Positions 9,552-20,674 are shown, numbered from the stretch's first letter. The stretch is DNA of 64,000 nucleotides from Mesostigma viride (GCA_009746045.1 RPFO01000085.1:62001-126000); one strand, 5' to 3'. The notes: generated by a model from the letters alone, not told the origin. Made by a program: numbers and translations.

Positions 9552-12500
9552 ATGTTGCCAGCACTGGGCGCGCTGCGTCGCGCGGCGCGTGACCTCTTCT
9601 CCCTCCACCACCTGCGCAAGGGGAGCAAGGACCTGGTCACTTCCCGCTGGTTCACGCACTTCATCCTCGGGGTGGTCATCATCAACACGGCGCTCATCGG
9701 CGTGCAGACCGACACGCGCGTGGACATGGCCGCAGGTGTGTCCATGAGATGGGACACCAACCCCTTTCTCTAGAACTTGGGACGCGGACCCCTTTCTCTA
9801 GAACTTGGGACACCGAACCCTTGTTGGGCTCGCCTCTACGGCTGCGCGCGGCACCCCCTTAAGATCTTGTTGCTTGCGCCCTTTAGGTCTTGTTGCTTGC
9901 AAAGCCGTAGGTTCTCCGCGCCTGCCATTCCATGCCGAGTCATGCGATGAAAAAGTTTATGGCTCTGTCGTTGGTACCTGTGATTGCATGCGTGCCGCGC
10001 GCCTGCATGCCATGACGAAAAGAGCGTACGATCAGTTCAACAAGGCTCCTGTTTGACGGAACTTTGACCATCAAAGGGACATGGCATCTGCTTGCCCAGG
10101 TTTGGGGTGCGTGTGTGTGCCTATGGTCAGGTATGGTGTGTGTTTGTGTGTGTGCCCATGTCTGCCGTGTGTGGGGCGGTTGTATTGGACGGTAGCAGCG
10201 CTGTCTATGGCTCCACTATTACCTGGTGGGCTCCTCTTGCTGGTTTGTGATGGTGCCCAGGTATCAGCGGTGGTGTTCATCGCTTCTTTCGTTTGCTCCT
10301 TGCCCCCAACCCCCCAGGGTGGCACCAGGCCCTTGTCGATGCGGCCTTCAACGGCATCTACATCGGGGAGATCGGCATTAAGCTGTTCGTCTACCAGCGC
10401 CGCTTCTTCGACAGCAAGTGGAACATATTCGGTGGGTGGAGCTCCCTCCGTACCCTACTTCATCCTTTTTGGCTTCTTCGCTTCCTTGAGGCTTTGCTCC
10501 TCAAGCGTTCTTCCCACAGCAATTGGAATGTATTCGGTGGGTTCCAAAGCCAGCTGTCGACATCATGACATTCGTTGGGTGGTCTTGGTGGCTGCTCCTC
10601 AACAGTTCCTATCGCGTCGCAAGGCATTCATTCAATTGGCGGATTGCGATGTTTTTGTTTCAGCCCGGTGGACCCTGTACAGTTTTGGTGGGTGGCACTC
10701 ACAAGTACATTACTCACTTAATTCTCAACGGCTACTCGTTCATTGTCAGTTGATGCTACTGCCATCTTAAGCAGAACAGAATGTTTGTAGCGGAATGGAA
10801 ACCACCCTATGTAGGACTTGGGAAGGCAGTGAAAGCGGGCGTGCAACGCCACGTACTTGGAGTGGGGATAGACACGAGCCGAGATGACCTTGGTGACCTA
10901 TGTTCAACTTCTTGCAAGCGGTTGTGGGATGGCAGGCTAATTTTGGCAAGGGTTGCTTGGAAGAGGTAGGGTGCAAGGATTGGAAAAAGGGTGACTAGAT
11001 AGATGCCTAACGCGGAGCAGACAGAAGCATTATTGCTGGAGGACCTGGTGGTGAATGCCATTGTTTACAGGGCCATGGTCTACCTGCTTGCTTGTGGAGA
11101 CACGCACTATGGGTGTACACCACCTGCCCGACACTTGCACACGTTATCGATGCGTGCTTGCGTGCGCACCCACCCACCCTTCCGCATGCCGCGCTAGCGC
11201 ACAGTGTTTCGATTAGTGGCGATACACCGCCAAATGTGGCGGTGTGGCACTTTTTTTGGCAAAATGTGGCGTTGCCACCCACTTTGACAGGGCTCCCAAG
11301 AAGCCACAATTTGGCCGTGCTGTTCTACTTTGTAGTTTCGTTTCGCCACAGGGTGGCCGTGCCTGAAGTTCACTCTAGTACAGGTTACGCCACAATTGGC
11401 GGTGTCAGCCGGTCTTCCGGCCGGCGTTCCGCCACAAGCCTCCCTAGTACTAGACTACTACTATGAGTACTAATATGACTGACTGACTTACTGACTGCAT
11501 AGTGCATGGCCAAGAGCCCGGCCAAGAGCCCGGCCAAGAGCCCGGCCAAGTGCCAAGTGGCAAGCCAGTGGCCCGCTGCCAGAGACCATAGTGCACTGTG
11601 CAGACTGCAGCTTGTGTGCATTTTCACTTTTCAGGCTTCAGCTGGCTGGCGGCCGCCGGCCTGGCGCCTCAGTTATCAATAAGACACTCGCCAGCCATAC
11701 TGCATTGACTAGGTTTATTTATCTACTAGGTCGGTATGGTATCTACTAGGGCTATTACCGACTAGGTCGGTAATTTTCAACAGACCCCTCCGGAGGTGCA
11801 CACCCCTTCACGCCGTTTTATTAAAAATCGGACCCATTTTAACGTGAACTAGGTACCGCCGTACCCAGTTCGTACACAGCGGTTCCACCACCAGATTCTC
11901 GGGCGGTTATGGGAGTTACGTTGGAGTTACGCGATCCGATCTTGCTACGGCCGCATCGATCCCCGCCTTGATGGCTTGCCTCGAGGAGCACCGCAAGATG
12001 AAAAATTGGCTAGATCGAGCCGTCCACGTGTAAATTTGTGCCCGTAGCTTTTTAATAAAAGTTCGTATAAACCCAGCCTAATGTGTTTCGACTTTCGGCA
12101 CTAGTAATCGTTGTTGTTAATTTACCAAGTAGGAAAAATCCTCTTGTGTACAGCCAGTACGGCGCCGCGCCGCGCTGACCCCGCTGCCGGCAGGGTCATT
12201 TGCCGCACCAAAAAGCCAGCCCGCCACACGTGGCCGTGCCAAGCCCAATTTTAATTGGCTTAAAGCCACACATTGGCCGAGTAAACTGAAGTTTTCATAG
12301 TTATAAACGCCACAAGTGGCCTAGCGCCACGAGTACCGAAAACCTTAATCGAACCACTGCTAGCGCATGCAACGACCACCCACATGCCGCGCTAGCGCAC
12401 GCAACGACCACCCACATGCGGCGCTAGCGCACGCAACGACCACTCGCATGCCGCGCTAGCGCACGCAACGACCACTCACATGCCGCGCTAGCGCACGCAA

Positions 12501-15500
12501 CGACCACTCACATGCCGCGCTAGCGCACGCAACGACCACTCACATGCGGCGCTAGCGCACGCAGCGACCACTCACATGCCGCGCTAGCGCACGCAACGAC
12601 CACTCACATGCGGCGCTAGCGCACGCAGCGACCACTCACATGCCGCGCTAGCTCATGCAACGACCACTCGCATGCCGCGCTAGCGCACGCAACGACCACC
12701 TACATGCCGCGCTAGCGCACGCAAGGACCACTTGCATGCCGCGCTTGCACCAGTGACAGCTGACGCCGTTGCCTGCTTGTCCAACTAGGACGCACCGGGG
12801 CTGCCACCAACCGGTCCCCTTACCAACCACAATGCTTGCGCAGCCACCAACCAGCCAGCCAAAAACGAATCAGAGCAATAATGTGAATTGAAAAATAATG
12901 ACGATAATAAACTATAGCCGCGACATCATTGCATGCATCATTGCTTGCACCGCAACCCTTGTGCATGCGCCGCCCCCCTTGTGCACCCACACTCCACAGA
13001 CATGGCGGTCGTGGGGGTGAGCATGCTGGATTACCTCAAGCTGCTGCTGGCGAACTTTGCCATTGACCCGACCATCTTTCGCCTGCTGAGGCTCTTCCGC
13101 GCCCTGCGCGCGCTCAGGGCGCTGAGGTGAGCTCCTTCCTGTAGATAACTTGTGCCGGCAACCATGCGCGCGGAGGTTAGACCTTTGCAGTCACGACAGC
13201 CATGCGCCACCCCAACATACCACGCGCGAACTATCTTGCTGCAATAATGTGCAAGTCCTGCTTGGTCAGCGCCGCAGTAAACCCTTGCTGAATTCAACGT
13301 GCTGGCAGATGCATAAGAGTCTACAACTTGTGAATAACCACCTACCGCTTCCCACAGCGGCAACCCTTAGTCCTCATGATCCACGATCGACAGAATTTCT
13401 TGTGTCATCTTTGAGGCTGATGTAATAGTACAATGCCGTAGTTTAGACTTCTAGAAACAGATATTGGTATATCTGAATGTGTGTCCGCTGTCAAATGCAT
13501 CTGAGAGCGGATGTCAGCATCAGAGAGCGGATGTCAGCATCTGAGAGCGGATGTCAGCATCTGAGAGCGGATGTCAGCATCTGAGAGCGGATGTCAGCAT
13601 CTGAGAGCGGATGTCTGAGAGCAGATGTCAGCATCTGAGAGCGGATGTCAGCATCTGAAAGTGGATGTCAGCATCTGAGCGCGGATGTCAGCATCTGAGA
13701 GCGGATGTCAGCATCAGAGAACGGGCAAGTGCCAGGTCTTAGGTGTCCGTGTCCGCATACTTACGTTCGCTGTACAAGGCTTGTAGCTTTAGGTGGCTCG
13801 TTGAGGTGGCTCGTGATCCACGCTGGGGAGTGGCAGGGGTTCAGCTTAAGGGACAAAAAGGTCAAATCTTCACGTGAGGTGCCCAAAACACTTCAATGGT
13901 AACAACCCTATATGAGAAGTCAACGCATTGATGTTTCGGGCACAGAAGGCAGCAAGTGGACGTAAGAAAATGCTACGGCTTCACATGCATCATCGACACA
14001 ACCAGTTGACGCCAGGGTATTTGAGTCACTCACGACGGTCTTCCCCCCCTACCCCCCCTACGGTGTCCTTGTGACACGACAGCAGGGTGAAAAATCAACA
14101 ATGTTGGTGGCCCAACGCAAAGGCGAACGTTACATTTGCCCACACTCTTAGCAATAGCACTGGCCGGAGCAACGACAGGCCTGTTGGTCTCGAGTGGGCA
14201 GGAGGGTGGAAATAGTGCGGACAACACTGCTTGTATGCATTGAATCAGATCAGGGAACTGCAGCGTAATGCAAACACCTGTGCAACCACATGTTGTCATA
14301 CCCATACAAAGGAGGCTCACTGGTGTCCAAATTTCAAGGGACATACGTGGGAGGCTGTTCCATAGACTAGACATCACAAGGGATCCCTATCCCTTTGCGT
14401 CGTGAAGAACGCCTGGTACTGCTCCTTTCCGTTTCAATACAGAATAGCAAATTACCCCTTTTGATTCCATCGGCTACAACTGGTGAACGCATTTCTTGCT
14501 GGGAGTTGGGAGCACCTGTCCTTTGCATCCTAGTCCACCGTTGCTCCTACCCCGCCACTTGTGTCAACTGACCACCGTCCGTGTCGGCTTACCGATCCTG
14601 CCACTCGCCCACACACACACACCGCCGCCCCCGGCAGGGTGCTGCGCACAATCGCCTTCTTCAAGAGCCTGCAGGTCATCGTGCACACGGTGCTGCGCTC
14701 AATCCCTGCGCTTGGCAGCATCGTGATGCTCCTGCTGCTGCTGCTGTGTACGTTGGGTGGAGTTGACATGGTAGGCATTGTACAGATAACGTCTTCGCTG
14801 CTGCTGCTGCTGCTGCTGCTGCTGGTAGTGGTGGTGGTGGTGGGGTGGGGGTGGGCGGGGGCGGTGGTGGCGGTGGTGGTGGTGGCGGCGGCGGCGGCAG
14901 CGGCCGCCGCCGCGAACGCTCACAAGACTAAGAGGGTGGCATTGGGACCGTCCTTGTTACTGCTGTTGCATCTGTTCCTGCTGCCTACAATGGCACCGCG
15001 GTCAATACTGGCCGTGGCACAAGATGAACTCACAATCCGCACGGCTGTCGCCGATAATGGGGTTGTTGAGGAGGCTATAATAGTCAACGATTCGGTTCGA
15101 TCGGCTCTCAGGCCTGTATTTAGCCAGGCCGGGTTACACCGGGGCTGGGTGACACCAGGGTAAGGGATTCGGACACCGGTCGGCATTCCGTGCATTTCAC
15201 TCCCACTCCAGTTTTGGACCCCACCCCTTGGGTCCCTGCGGCGCTTCTTCCGAAGCCGTAGCTCAAACGCCTCACCGCGGTGCCCTCCTTGCCCCCTTGC
15301 CCCCTTGCCCCCTTGCCCCCTTGCCCCCTTGCCCCCTTGCCCCCTTGCCCCCTTGCCCCCTTGCCCCTTGCCCCCTTGCCCCCTTGCCCCCTTGCCCCCT
15401 TGCCCCCTTGCCCCCTTGCCCCCTTGCCCCCTTGCCCCCTTGCCCCCTTGCCCCCTTGCCCCCTTGCCCCCTTGCCCCCTTGCCCCCTTGCCCCCTTGCC

Positions 15501-18500
15501 CCCTTGCCCCCTTGCCCCCTCGCCCCCTTGCACCGGTCGCTGCCTCATGGCCTTTTTCTATCCCCCTGCCCCCCCTTGCCCTCCCAGACGTGTTTGCCAT
15601 CATTGGCCGCAGCCTCTACGGCGAGGTCTACCCGCAGCGCTTCGGCAACATCTGGCTGGCGGCCTTCTCCCTGTTCCAGATGCTCACCCTGGACGACTGG
15701 TACAGCTTCTACACGGACATGCGGCAGACAAAGCCGTCCATCCTCATATACTTGGTGGTCTTCATCATCATCGGTGCGTGTGCTATCAACGTAGATAGTG
15801 GTACCACTGGTGAAGCTTCTTCGGCGACATGAGAGAGAGAAAGCTGTCCATCTTACTCGATTTGGTGGTCTTCATCATCATCGGTGCGTGTGCTAGCAAG
15901 ATGAAATATTGGTGTATCAGTTTGTGCGTGTGTGTGGTCACTATAGTATTGTGTGTGTGTGTGCGCGCGCGCGTGTGTGTTGTGTGTGTGTGTGTTTCAG
16001 TGTGTGTGGTTTAAGACATCCAGGAGGTGTAACCGTCCATCTTGCTAGACCTGGTGGTCTTCATCATCATCCGTGCACGTTTGTTCGGAGCATTGGGCAT
16101 TGTAGTCTCTACAGAGGTGGCAAATTCCACGACTTACATTGACGGTGCCAAGGAGGTCCTTGGCCTGTCGTTGTTCTCTGGCGCCCATGGATCTTGGCTC
16201 GAGAGAACAATAATCATGGGGGCTTGGCTCAATCCCCGCAGCCTCCACACCCAGTTCCTTTAGGGCACAAGCATATGCACGTTGAATGGGGCGTCCAGTG
16301 TGACGGTTGGCACTTTAAAAGCTTCAACCGGTCAAGCTATGTGTGCCACCGCATTGGTCTTGCGTACACCCCCATATTCCACCCGTGCCGCTGCCGTCCC
16401 TTGTCATTTGTCATGCTCCGCAGGTAGTTAGGGGGCCCCTGCATGCTGTGAGCCAAAGGACCCAGGACCTGATGACTAAATATACAGCCTATGAGCATCA
16501 TGAAGCTGCTGTCTTGCAAAACGCTCCTAGCGTACCTTGGGCTGTGAGCGATGCCCACCTGTCGAGACCTCGCTAACCATTCTTGGAAGCAGAGATGGGC
16601 CGGATTCTCATTCGCTGATCTTCTTCGTTTGGTTGACTCTAAGTTATCTAGTTCTTGCGCGCCGCATGCTTTGTTCTGCTCACTCCCGAGCGCACGGCTC
16701 TTGTCTTGCGAGTCGTGTCATGTGCTGCGCTTCTTGTCCTGCTCACTAGCGCATGGCTCTTTTCTTCTCTCCCTCACCACAGGTTTTCCAAGGCACTTCT
16801 TGGCTGGCCCTTTCGGCTTTCTGTGCCCTGTATTTCTTGCACGCTCGCTACGGCGGTGCTCTTGCCTCGCTACCGCATGACAACATCGTGCTTGTGTCTT
16901 CCGTACCGTCATGAACGTGGCGGACAGAGACGTTCATCTTCATGAATCTCTTCATCGCCGTCATCGTCAACAACCTTCAGATCAACCAGCGCAAGTACCA
17001 CAGGGAGAAGAGGGAGGTGAGCGCGGGGATGACAGTAGAAGAGGATCATCAAGCAGGGAGAGTAAAGTATCAGTAGAACACCTGTTTTATGTCCCGCCGG
17101 CCGCGCGGGTTTCAGGCATCAGACAATTAAGTCATAGATTAAATATGGGAAATTGTGGGCCGGCTGCCCTTGGTCAGGCCGCGCGCCACTAGTCCTTGGG
17201 CAGCTAGAACGGAATGTACGACATTGCTGAAAAAACAGCGTCACATGCTAGTGACGTGACGGTCGCCACTTGTCAGTGGCCATATTTTGCGACGAAAGCA
17301 CTTTGCGTGGCAAGCCCTAGAGGGCTTTGAAAGTACGAGTAGGAATATTTTAAAGCTTGTATATTTCGTATCGAGTTTGTGACGCAAGTCTGACGTTACA
17401 CGGAAAGTGAATGACGGTTGTCAACGGCTGTCCTGCTTGGCCGAAGGGGAATATAGCCAAACGCCGTTTGACGTCTAGGTAGTTTCTTTCACCCGCCCAC
17501 CCACCCCTTTTTTTTCTCTGTTGCTGGGGGCATAACCATTTTGTGTATAGTTTTATAAAGTACTATCAAACAGGGAGGAGAGGGAGGTGAACGCTTGGGA
17601 TGATGGTAGAGGACACCCATCAATAGCATGTTTGTGAACTGCAAACAAGGGGAAGAGGTATTTGAGCGCGTGGAAGAGCAATATCAAACAGGGAGGAGAG
17701 GGAGATGGGTGATCCATTGGATGATGACAGCGGACACCTGTGAATAGCACCCGTTCGAGCATCGGTGGTGCGCTGAACTGAGGGTTTCTGGAACCCAGTA
17801 TTAGAGAAAATAGATATATAATAGTATCAGAGAATGCAGTCAATCATCCTGTAGTCAGTATAATGGTATCAGAGAATGCAGTCAATCATCCTGTAGTCAG
17901 TATAATAGTATTAGAGAATGCAGTCAATCATCCTGTAGTCAGTACAATAGTATTAGGGAATGCAGTCAATCATCCTGTAGTCAGGCTAATAGTATCAGAG
18001 AATGCAGTCAATCATCCTGTAGTCAGTATAATGGTATTAGAGAATGCAGTCAATCATCCTGTAGTCAGGCTAATAGTATTAGAGAATGCAGTCAATCATC
18101 CTGTAGTCAGTATATTAGTATAAGAGAATGCAGTCAATCATCCTGTAGTCAGGCGGACCCTCGCGCTTCTCTGCACTGTGCCCGTTTACCTGCTGTTGAA
18201 TCCGATCCTTGCTCTGGGCGTGCCGGCCTTTGGATCCGCTCCTTGAGCAAGGTGGCCATGCCATCGCCGCATTGGAAAGCGGTGGTCACCGTAGCCTTCC
18301 AAGGTCACTGTTTTGGTGGTCACGTGTGGGAATACGTGCCATTCTGCCAAGTACCTGCGATAATGCCCACACGTGGCTGTGTGCCTCTTTGGGAGACTGG
18401 CACGCCTGTGGTGTCTGCCATAAGAATGCATTTGGGATCATGTAGACAGTGCCTACAGACAATCGGTTGGATGCTCGGCCACAGCCCTGAGAACAACGAT

Positions 18501-20459
18501 AGTGAGGAACATAGTCCACGCGACACCCCACCCATGAGAAGAAGGGTACTGTGAGAGCAAGGTATGAACGGTATCAGGGATGCTGGTTTCACCCCTTTTC
18601 GACCTATGTTAATGCCGTAGTGTTTTGGTTGCGCCGTGATGCGCATGCCTGATATCAGCATCATGCATCGCGCATCCATGCTGCAACTCGTGTTCACATT
18701 TTCTGCCTCGCAGAGCGAAAAGCGCAAGAGCACCAAATCAGCTGGCGCGTCCGTGACGGTCGAAGCAGCGCCCAGCGCGGGGGAGGAGGGGGGCAAGTTA
18801 AAGAAACCGGTCAGTGGCGAGGGGGGAGGAGGGGGGGGAGTGGCGAGGGTGGTCACAAGGGGGTGAGGGCGGGGGCCGGGCGGAGGGGGGGAGGGGACAT
18901 GCCGGTCCTGAGGGCCCATGGTGTTCGGGGACGAATGATTGTTAGGGACTTGATACTGCCAATAGCCAATAGCAACGATGATGCGTCCGGCACCAGTCAT
19001 TTGAATAGGAATGGTGGCTTGTGTTGTCGGTTGCAACACGTTTGTTGGTATGAGAGTGGACATGCCACACGTCTTTGTTGCTTGTCTTGTTGCATGTCAC
19101 TAAAACAGGAACAGCCAACCCACTATATGTGTGAGCGGCGGGAGACTGCAGTTGGGCAAAACCAACCGTGCTTCGGTGCATTATAAGTCGTTGCCAAAAC
19201 GGCTGCGTGTAGTTGGGGGCCAGGGTAGTTGGTAGAGAACCCAAGCAGGATCTTGGCTCCTGCCTCAACAGGGTGTCCTCCTAGTGCATGTCCGCACGGT
19301 GTCCTCCCAACAAGTGGGCGTGCCATGCCCTCCCAACAGGTGTGTGTGCGGTGTCCTCTCGTGAAGGCTCCACCCTGCCCCTGCAGTAGACCTGTGCGCT
19401 CGGTCACGCTCTGTGGTAGGGCTCGATGCCGTCATGAGAGCTTTGCTGGGATCATGCGGAGCCGGAGACCAATGTTACCAAAATTTCCAATAATTTCCAA
19501 TCATTCACAATGGGATTCAATGGAATTCCACTTGAGCCTTGTTTTGATGGCAACGTTGCCTTGGATGATCGTAGCAGACAGGGATCTTGATGCTAGTGTG
19601 GGTACCTGTCCGTGTGAGTTAGCGTCTTGTATGCTTGCTGATGACCTGCTTCGCTGTGGTGCTTTGATCCCAACGGGGCTTCCTGCGGGGGGGAATGCCA
19701 TCACGCCCGCTCTGGACCGCTGACCTGCAGGGCGGGGGGGACTCGCTGCGGGGGCCAGCGCTCACGCCAGCCTCCTCCATCCGCAGGGCCACCTACACGC
19801 CCTTGGAGGCGAGGGAGAAAGGCAGCATGTTGCTACCGGACATGCCGCTGTGGTACGTATGGCAGTAGCACTACAGCGGTGATCCATGCAGACGACATTA
19901 GCCCGTGTGTGACGAATTGTGGTAGCTGCCCGGCACTGTGTTGTGCTGCTGCTTCTGCTGTCGAGTTGAGGTGCGGATTTTTTTCGCTCTGCAGCCATGC
20001 GGCATCGACCAAAGGCAGTAATGGCTGTTGAGAAGGAAATGAAATTACTTTTATGCTGTACTTGATTTATTTGTTTCACCAAAGGTTGGACAACAACAAT
20101 TAAATGTCCTTAAGAATGAGATATCGGCATGTGTGGTAATTGGTGGTTGTTTCCAAGTACTGCACCTCTCTCTGTTTGTTTCTTCTAGACGTTTGGCTCT
20201 GCCGTGATGCCATCGACAGCATCGCGCTAACTGCTAACATCTACGTTGTGTCATGTTTGCATGTACAAACACCTGGTGGGCACATGGTATCATCACCTGG
20301 TGGGCATGGACTGGGTGGCACGGTCGCAGGCAACGCGAGCTCCACGAGCAGATTTTGGAGCAGCTGGCGTCGGTGGAGGCCAAGGCCAAGGTGTGCCGCA
20401 ACCAGCAGCTGGCGATGGACGACCTGGTGGACATGATGCTGCTGGAGGACGGCCCTTGA
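9552..20459 (+). CDS. Single-domain voltage-gated cation channel, CatSper-like
   Basis: Nine exons: 9552-9735, 10318-10431, 13000-13126, 14638-14747, 15588-15773, 16928-17016, 18714-18862, 19787-19852, 20330-20459. All introns are GT...AG, every phase agrees, and the product is 384 residues. S1 is about 33-52 and S2 about 70-87 (YIGEIGIKLF). S3 follows WNIFDMAVVGVS. S4 carries Arg every third residue (127, 130, 133, 136, 139, 142, 145). S5 ends in a Leu run. The pore loop is FSLFQMLTLDDW, filter T212-L-D-D-W216. S6 continues into FIFMNLFIAVIVNNLQ. A charged tail ends in a predicted coiled coil (RELHEQILEQLASVEAKAK). Length, the TxDxW filter and the coiled-coil tail match CatSper pore subunits, which carry Ca2+ into flagella. 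Alternatives are BacNav-like or EukCat channels, whose filters differ. A flagellar role is inferred. Confidence 0.85.
9736..10317 (+). other. Channel intron 1
   Basis: Donor GTGTGT, acceptor CCCCCAG. Two tandem copies of CCCCTTTCTCTAGAACTTGGGAC lie at about 9759-9808, just after the donor. The rest is unremarkable. Confidence 0.75.
10500..10540 (+). repeat. Degenerate copy of channel exon 2 end plus donor
   Basis: TTCTTCCCACAGCAATTGG...TATTCGGTGGGT resembles the real exon end TTCTTCGACAGCAAGTGG...TATTCGGTGGGT at 10404-10437. Encoded residues SNWNVFG mirror SKWNIFG, including the splice donor. Confidence 0.6.
11215..11405. repeat. Cluster of GCCAC...TGGC short palindromes
   Basis: Examples are CACCGCCAAATGTGGCGGTG, AAGCCACAATTTGGCC, CGCCACAGGGTGGCCG and CGCCACAATTGGCGGTG within 190 bp. 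A second cluster lies at 12205-12325 and a related copy (GCCACTTGTCAGTGGC) at 17269-17284. Confidence 0.65.
12205..12325. repeat. Second cluster of GCCAC...TGGC palindromes
   Basis: CGCCACACGTGGCCG, AAGCCACACATTGGCC and CGCCACAAGTGGCC occur at close spacing, all variants of the 11215 motif. Confidence 0.65.
12362..12745. repeat. 32-bp minisatellite, about 12 units
   Basis: The unit contains GCGCTAGCGCACGCAACGAC followed by CACTCACATGCC, with minor variants (CATGCGGC, CACTCGC). An isolated partial unit sits at 11186-11203. There are no unique spacers between units, so it is not CRISPR-like. Confidence 0.92.
13127..14637 (+). other. Channel intron 3
   Basis: Donor GTGAGC, acceptor CCGGCAG. 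It contains the 20-bp satellite at 13499-13718. The remaining sequence shows no supported feature. Confidence 0.7.
13499..13718. repeat. 20-bp minisatellite, about 11 units
   Basis: The unit is GAGAGCGGATGTCAGCATCT with a few substitutions and one short unit at about 13611-13620. Confidence 0.93.
14793..14916. repeat. Triplet repeats CTG / GTG / GGC
   Basis: CTG units run from about 14799 to 14823, followed by GTG and GGGTGG runs and then GGC/GCC units. Exon 4 itself ends in a CTG run encoding the S5 leucines (14731-14746), so exon and intron share the same triplet. Confidence 0.85.
15288..15530. repeat. Octamer satellite (CCCCCTTG)n
   Basis: About 30 units with one 7-mer, ending roughly 57 bp before the exon 5 acceptor. 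The stretch is entirely pyrimidine plus G, with runs of five C, so the minus strand has regular G5 runs. Confidence 0.95.
15841..15900 (+). repeat. Copy of exon 5 end plus donor (echo 1)
   Basis: AAGCTGTCCATCTTACTCGA then TTGGTGGTCTTCATCATCAT CGGTGCGTGTGC parallels 15731-15790. It would encode the same S6 start (LVVFIII) and keeps the GTGCGT donor. Confidence 0.85.
16030..16080 (+). repeat. Copy of exon 5 end (echo 2)
   Basis: ACCGTCCATCTTGCTAGACC then TGGTGGTCTTCATCATCATC CGTGC matches the same exon segment again, with the donor GT altered. Confidence 0.8.
17571..17760 (+). repeat. Two degenerate copies of exon 6 end plus donor
   Basis: CAGGGAGGAGAGGGAGGTGA at about 17571 and CAGGGAGGAGAGGGAGATGG at about 17689 copy the real junction CAGGGAGAAGAGGGAGGTGA at 17001-17020. 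The similarity continues into the intron (GGGATGAT...AGAGGACACC). Confidence 0.75.
17826..18151. repeat. 42-bp minisatellite, about 8 units
   Basis: The unit contains AGAGAATGCAGTCAATCATC and CTGTAGTCAGTATAATAGTAT. Being a multiple of three, it opens a frame with a 14-residue repeat (ENAVNHPVVSIIVL-type), but it lies inside an intron and is not taken as coding. Confidence 0.92.
18779..18900 (+). repeat. G-rich tract spanning channel exon 7 end and donor
   Basis: Multiple G3-G8 runs on the + strand over about 120 bp, on both sides of the GTGAGG donor at 18863. Within the exon it encodes a Gly run (GEGGGGGG). It has G-quadruplex potential by composition. Confidence 0.7.
18863..19786 (+). other. 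Channel intron 7
   Basis: Donor GTGAGG in a G-rich stretch, acceptor ATCCGCAG. It contains irregular repeats of GGTGTCCTCC (19270-19360). No gene was seen. Confidence 0.65.
19853..20329 (+). other. Channel intron 8
   Basis: Donor GTACGT, acceptor GTCGCAG. Contains TTTCTTCTAG at about 20181, another possible acceptor. The frame used here (W split over the junction, then QRELHEQ) closes the protein cleanly. Confidence 0.65.
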
Positions 20460-20589
20460 TGGAGTGCTTCCATCCTTGCTCCTCTCGCAGGTGCCCATCA
20501 CCGCCCTACCGTGCGACGACGTGGCCGGCATAATTCTGCCGGAGGAAGGTTGGCCGCTGGCGACCGTCACTAGTGCCAGTCGATGTGTG

Positions 20590-20645
20590 CGCTCCGCTCC
20601 AGTATACGACGACCTGGTACACGATGCTGCTCGAGGACACAAGAG
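20590..20645 (+). repeat. Degenerate copy of channel last exon (echo 1)
   Basis: ACGACGACCTGGTACACGAT then GCTGCTCGAGGACAC parallels GACGACCTGGTGGACATGAT then GCTGCTGGAGGACGG in exon 9 (20420-20452). Confidence 0.7.
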
Positions 20646-20674
20646 CGTTAGAGTGTTCTGTCATTACTGCGCCT

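Larger units (their letters stand above)
10432..12999 (+). other. Channel intron 2 (2.6 kb)
   Basis: Donor GTGGGT, acceptor CCACAG. It holds a degenerate copy of the exon 2 end (10500-10540), clusters of GCCAC...TGGC palindromes, a four-unit repeat of GGCCAAGAGCCC (11512-11555) and a 32-bp minisatellite (12362-12745). No independent gene was recognised. Confidence 0.7.
14748..15587 (+). other. Channel intron 4
   Basis: Donor GTACGT, acceptor CCTCCCAG. It begins with triplet repeats and ends with an octamer satellite. Proline-rich or Gly-rich open frames here come from the repeats and are not genes. Confidence 0.75.
15774..16927 (+). other. Channel intron 5
   Basis: Donor GTGCGT, acceptor GGACAG. 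It contains two degenerate copies of the preceding exon end and a (GT)n stretch at 15951-16010. No independent gene was recognised. Confidence 0.7.
17017..18713 (+). other. Channel intron 6
   Basis: Donor GTGAGC, acceptor CCTCGCAG. It holds two echoes of the exon 6 end (17571-17760) and a 42-bp minisatellite (17826-18151). Otherwise nothing coding was seen. Confidence 0.7.

Noticed and set aside
12362-12745. CRISPR-like array of 32-bp repeats
   Set aside because: The units are contiguous with no unique spacers and lie in a eukaryotic intron.
13499-13718. Possible CRISPR or regulatory array
   Set aside because: Pure 20-bp tandem satellite with no spacers.
15228-15832. Overlapping Pro/Leu-rich and Gly-rich frames of 140-230 codons
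   Set aside because: Produced by the CCCCCTTG satellite and located in channel intron 4, partly overlapping exon 5 in wrong frames.
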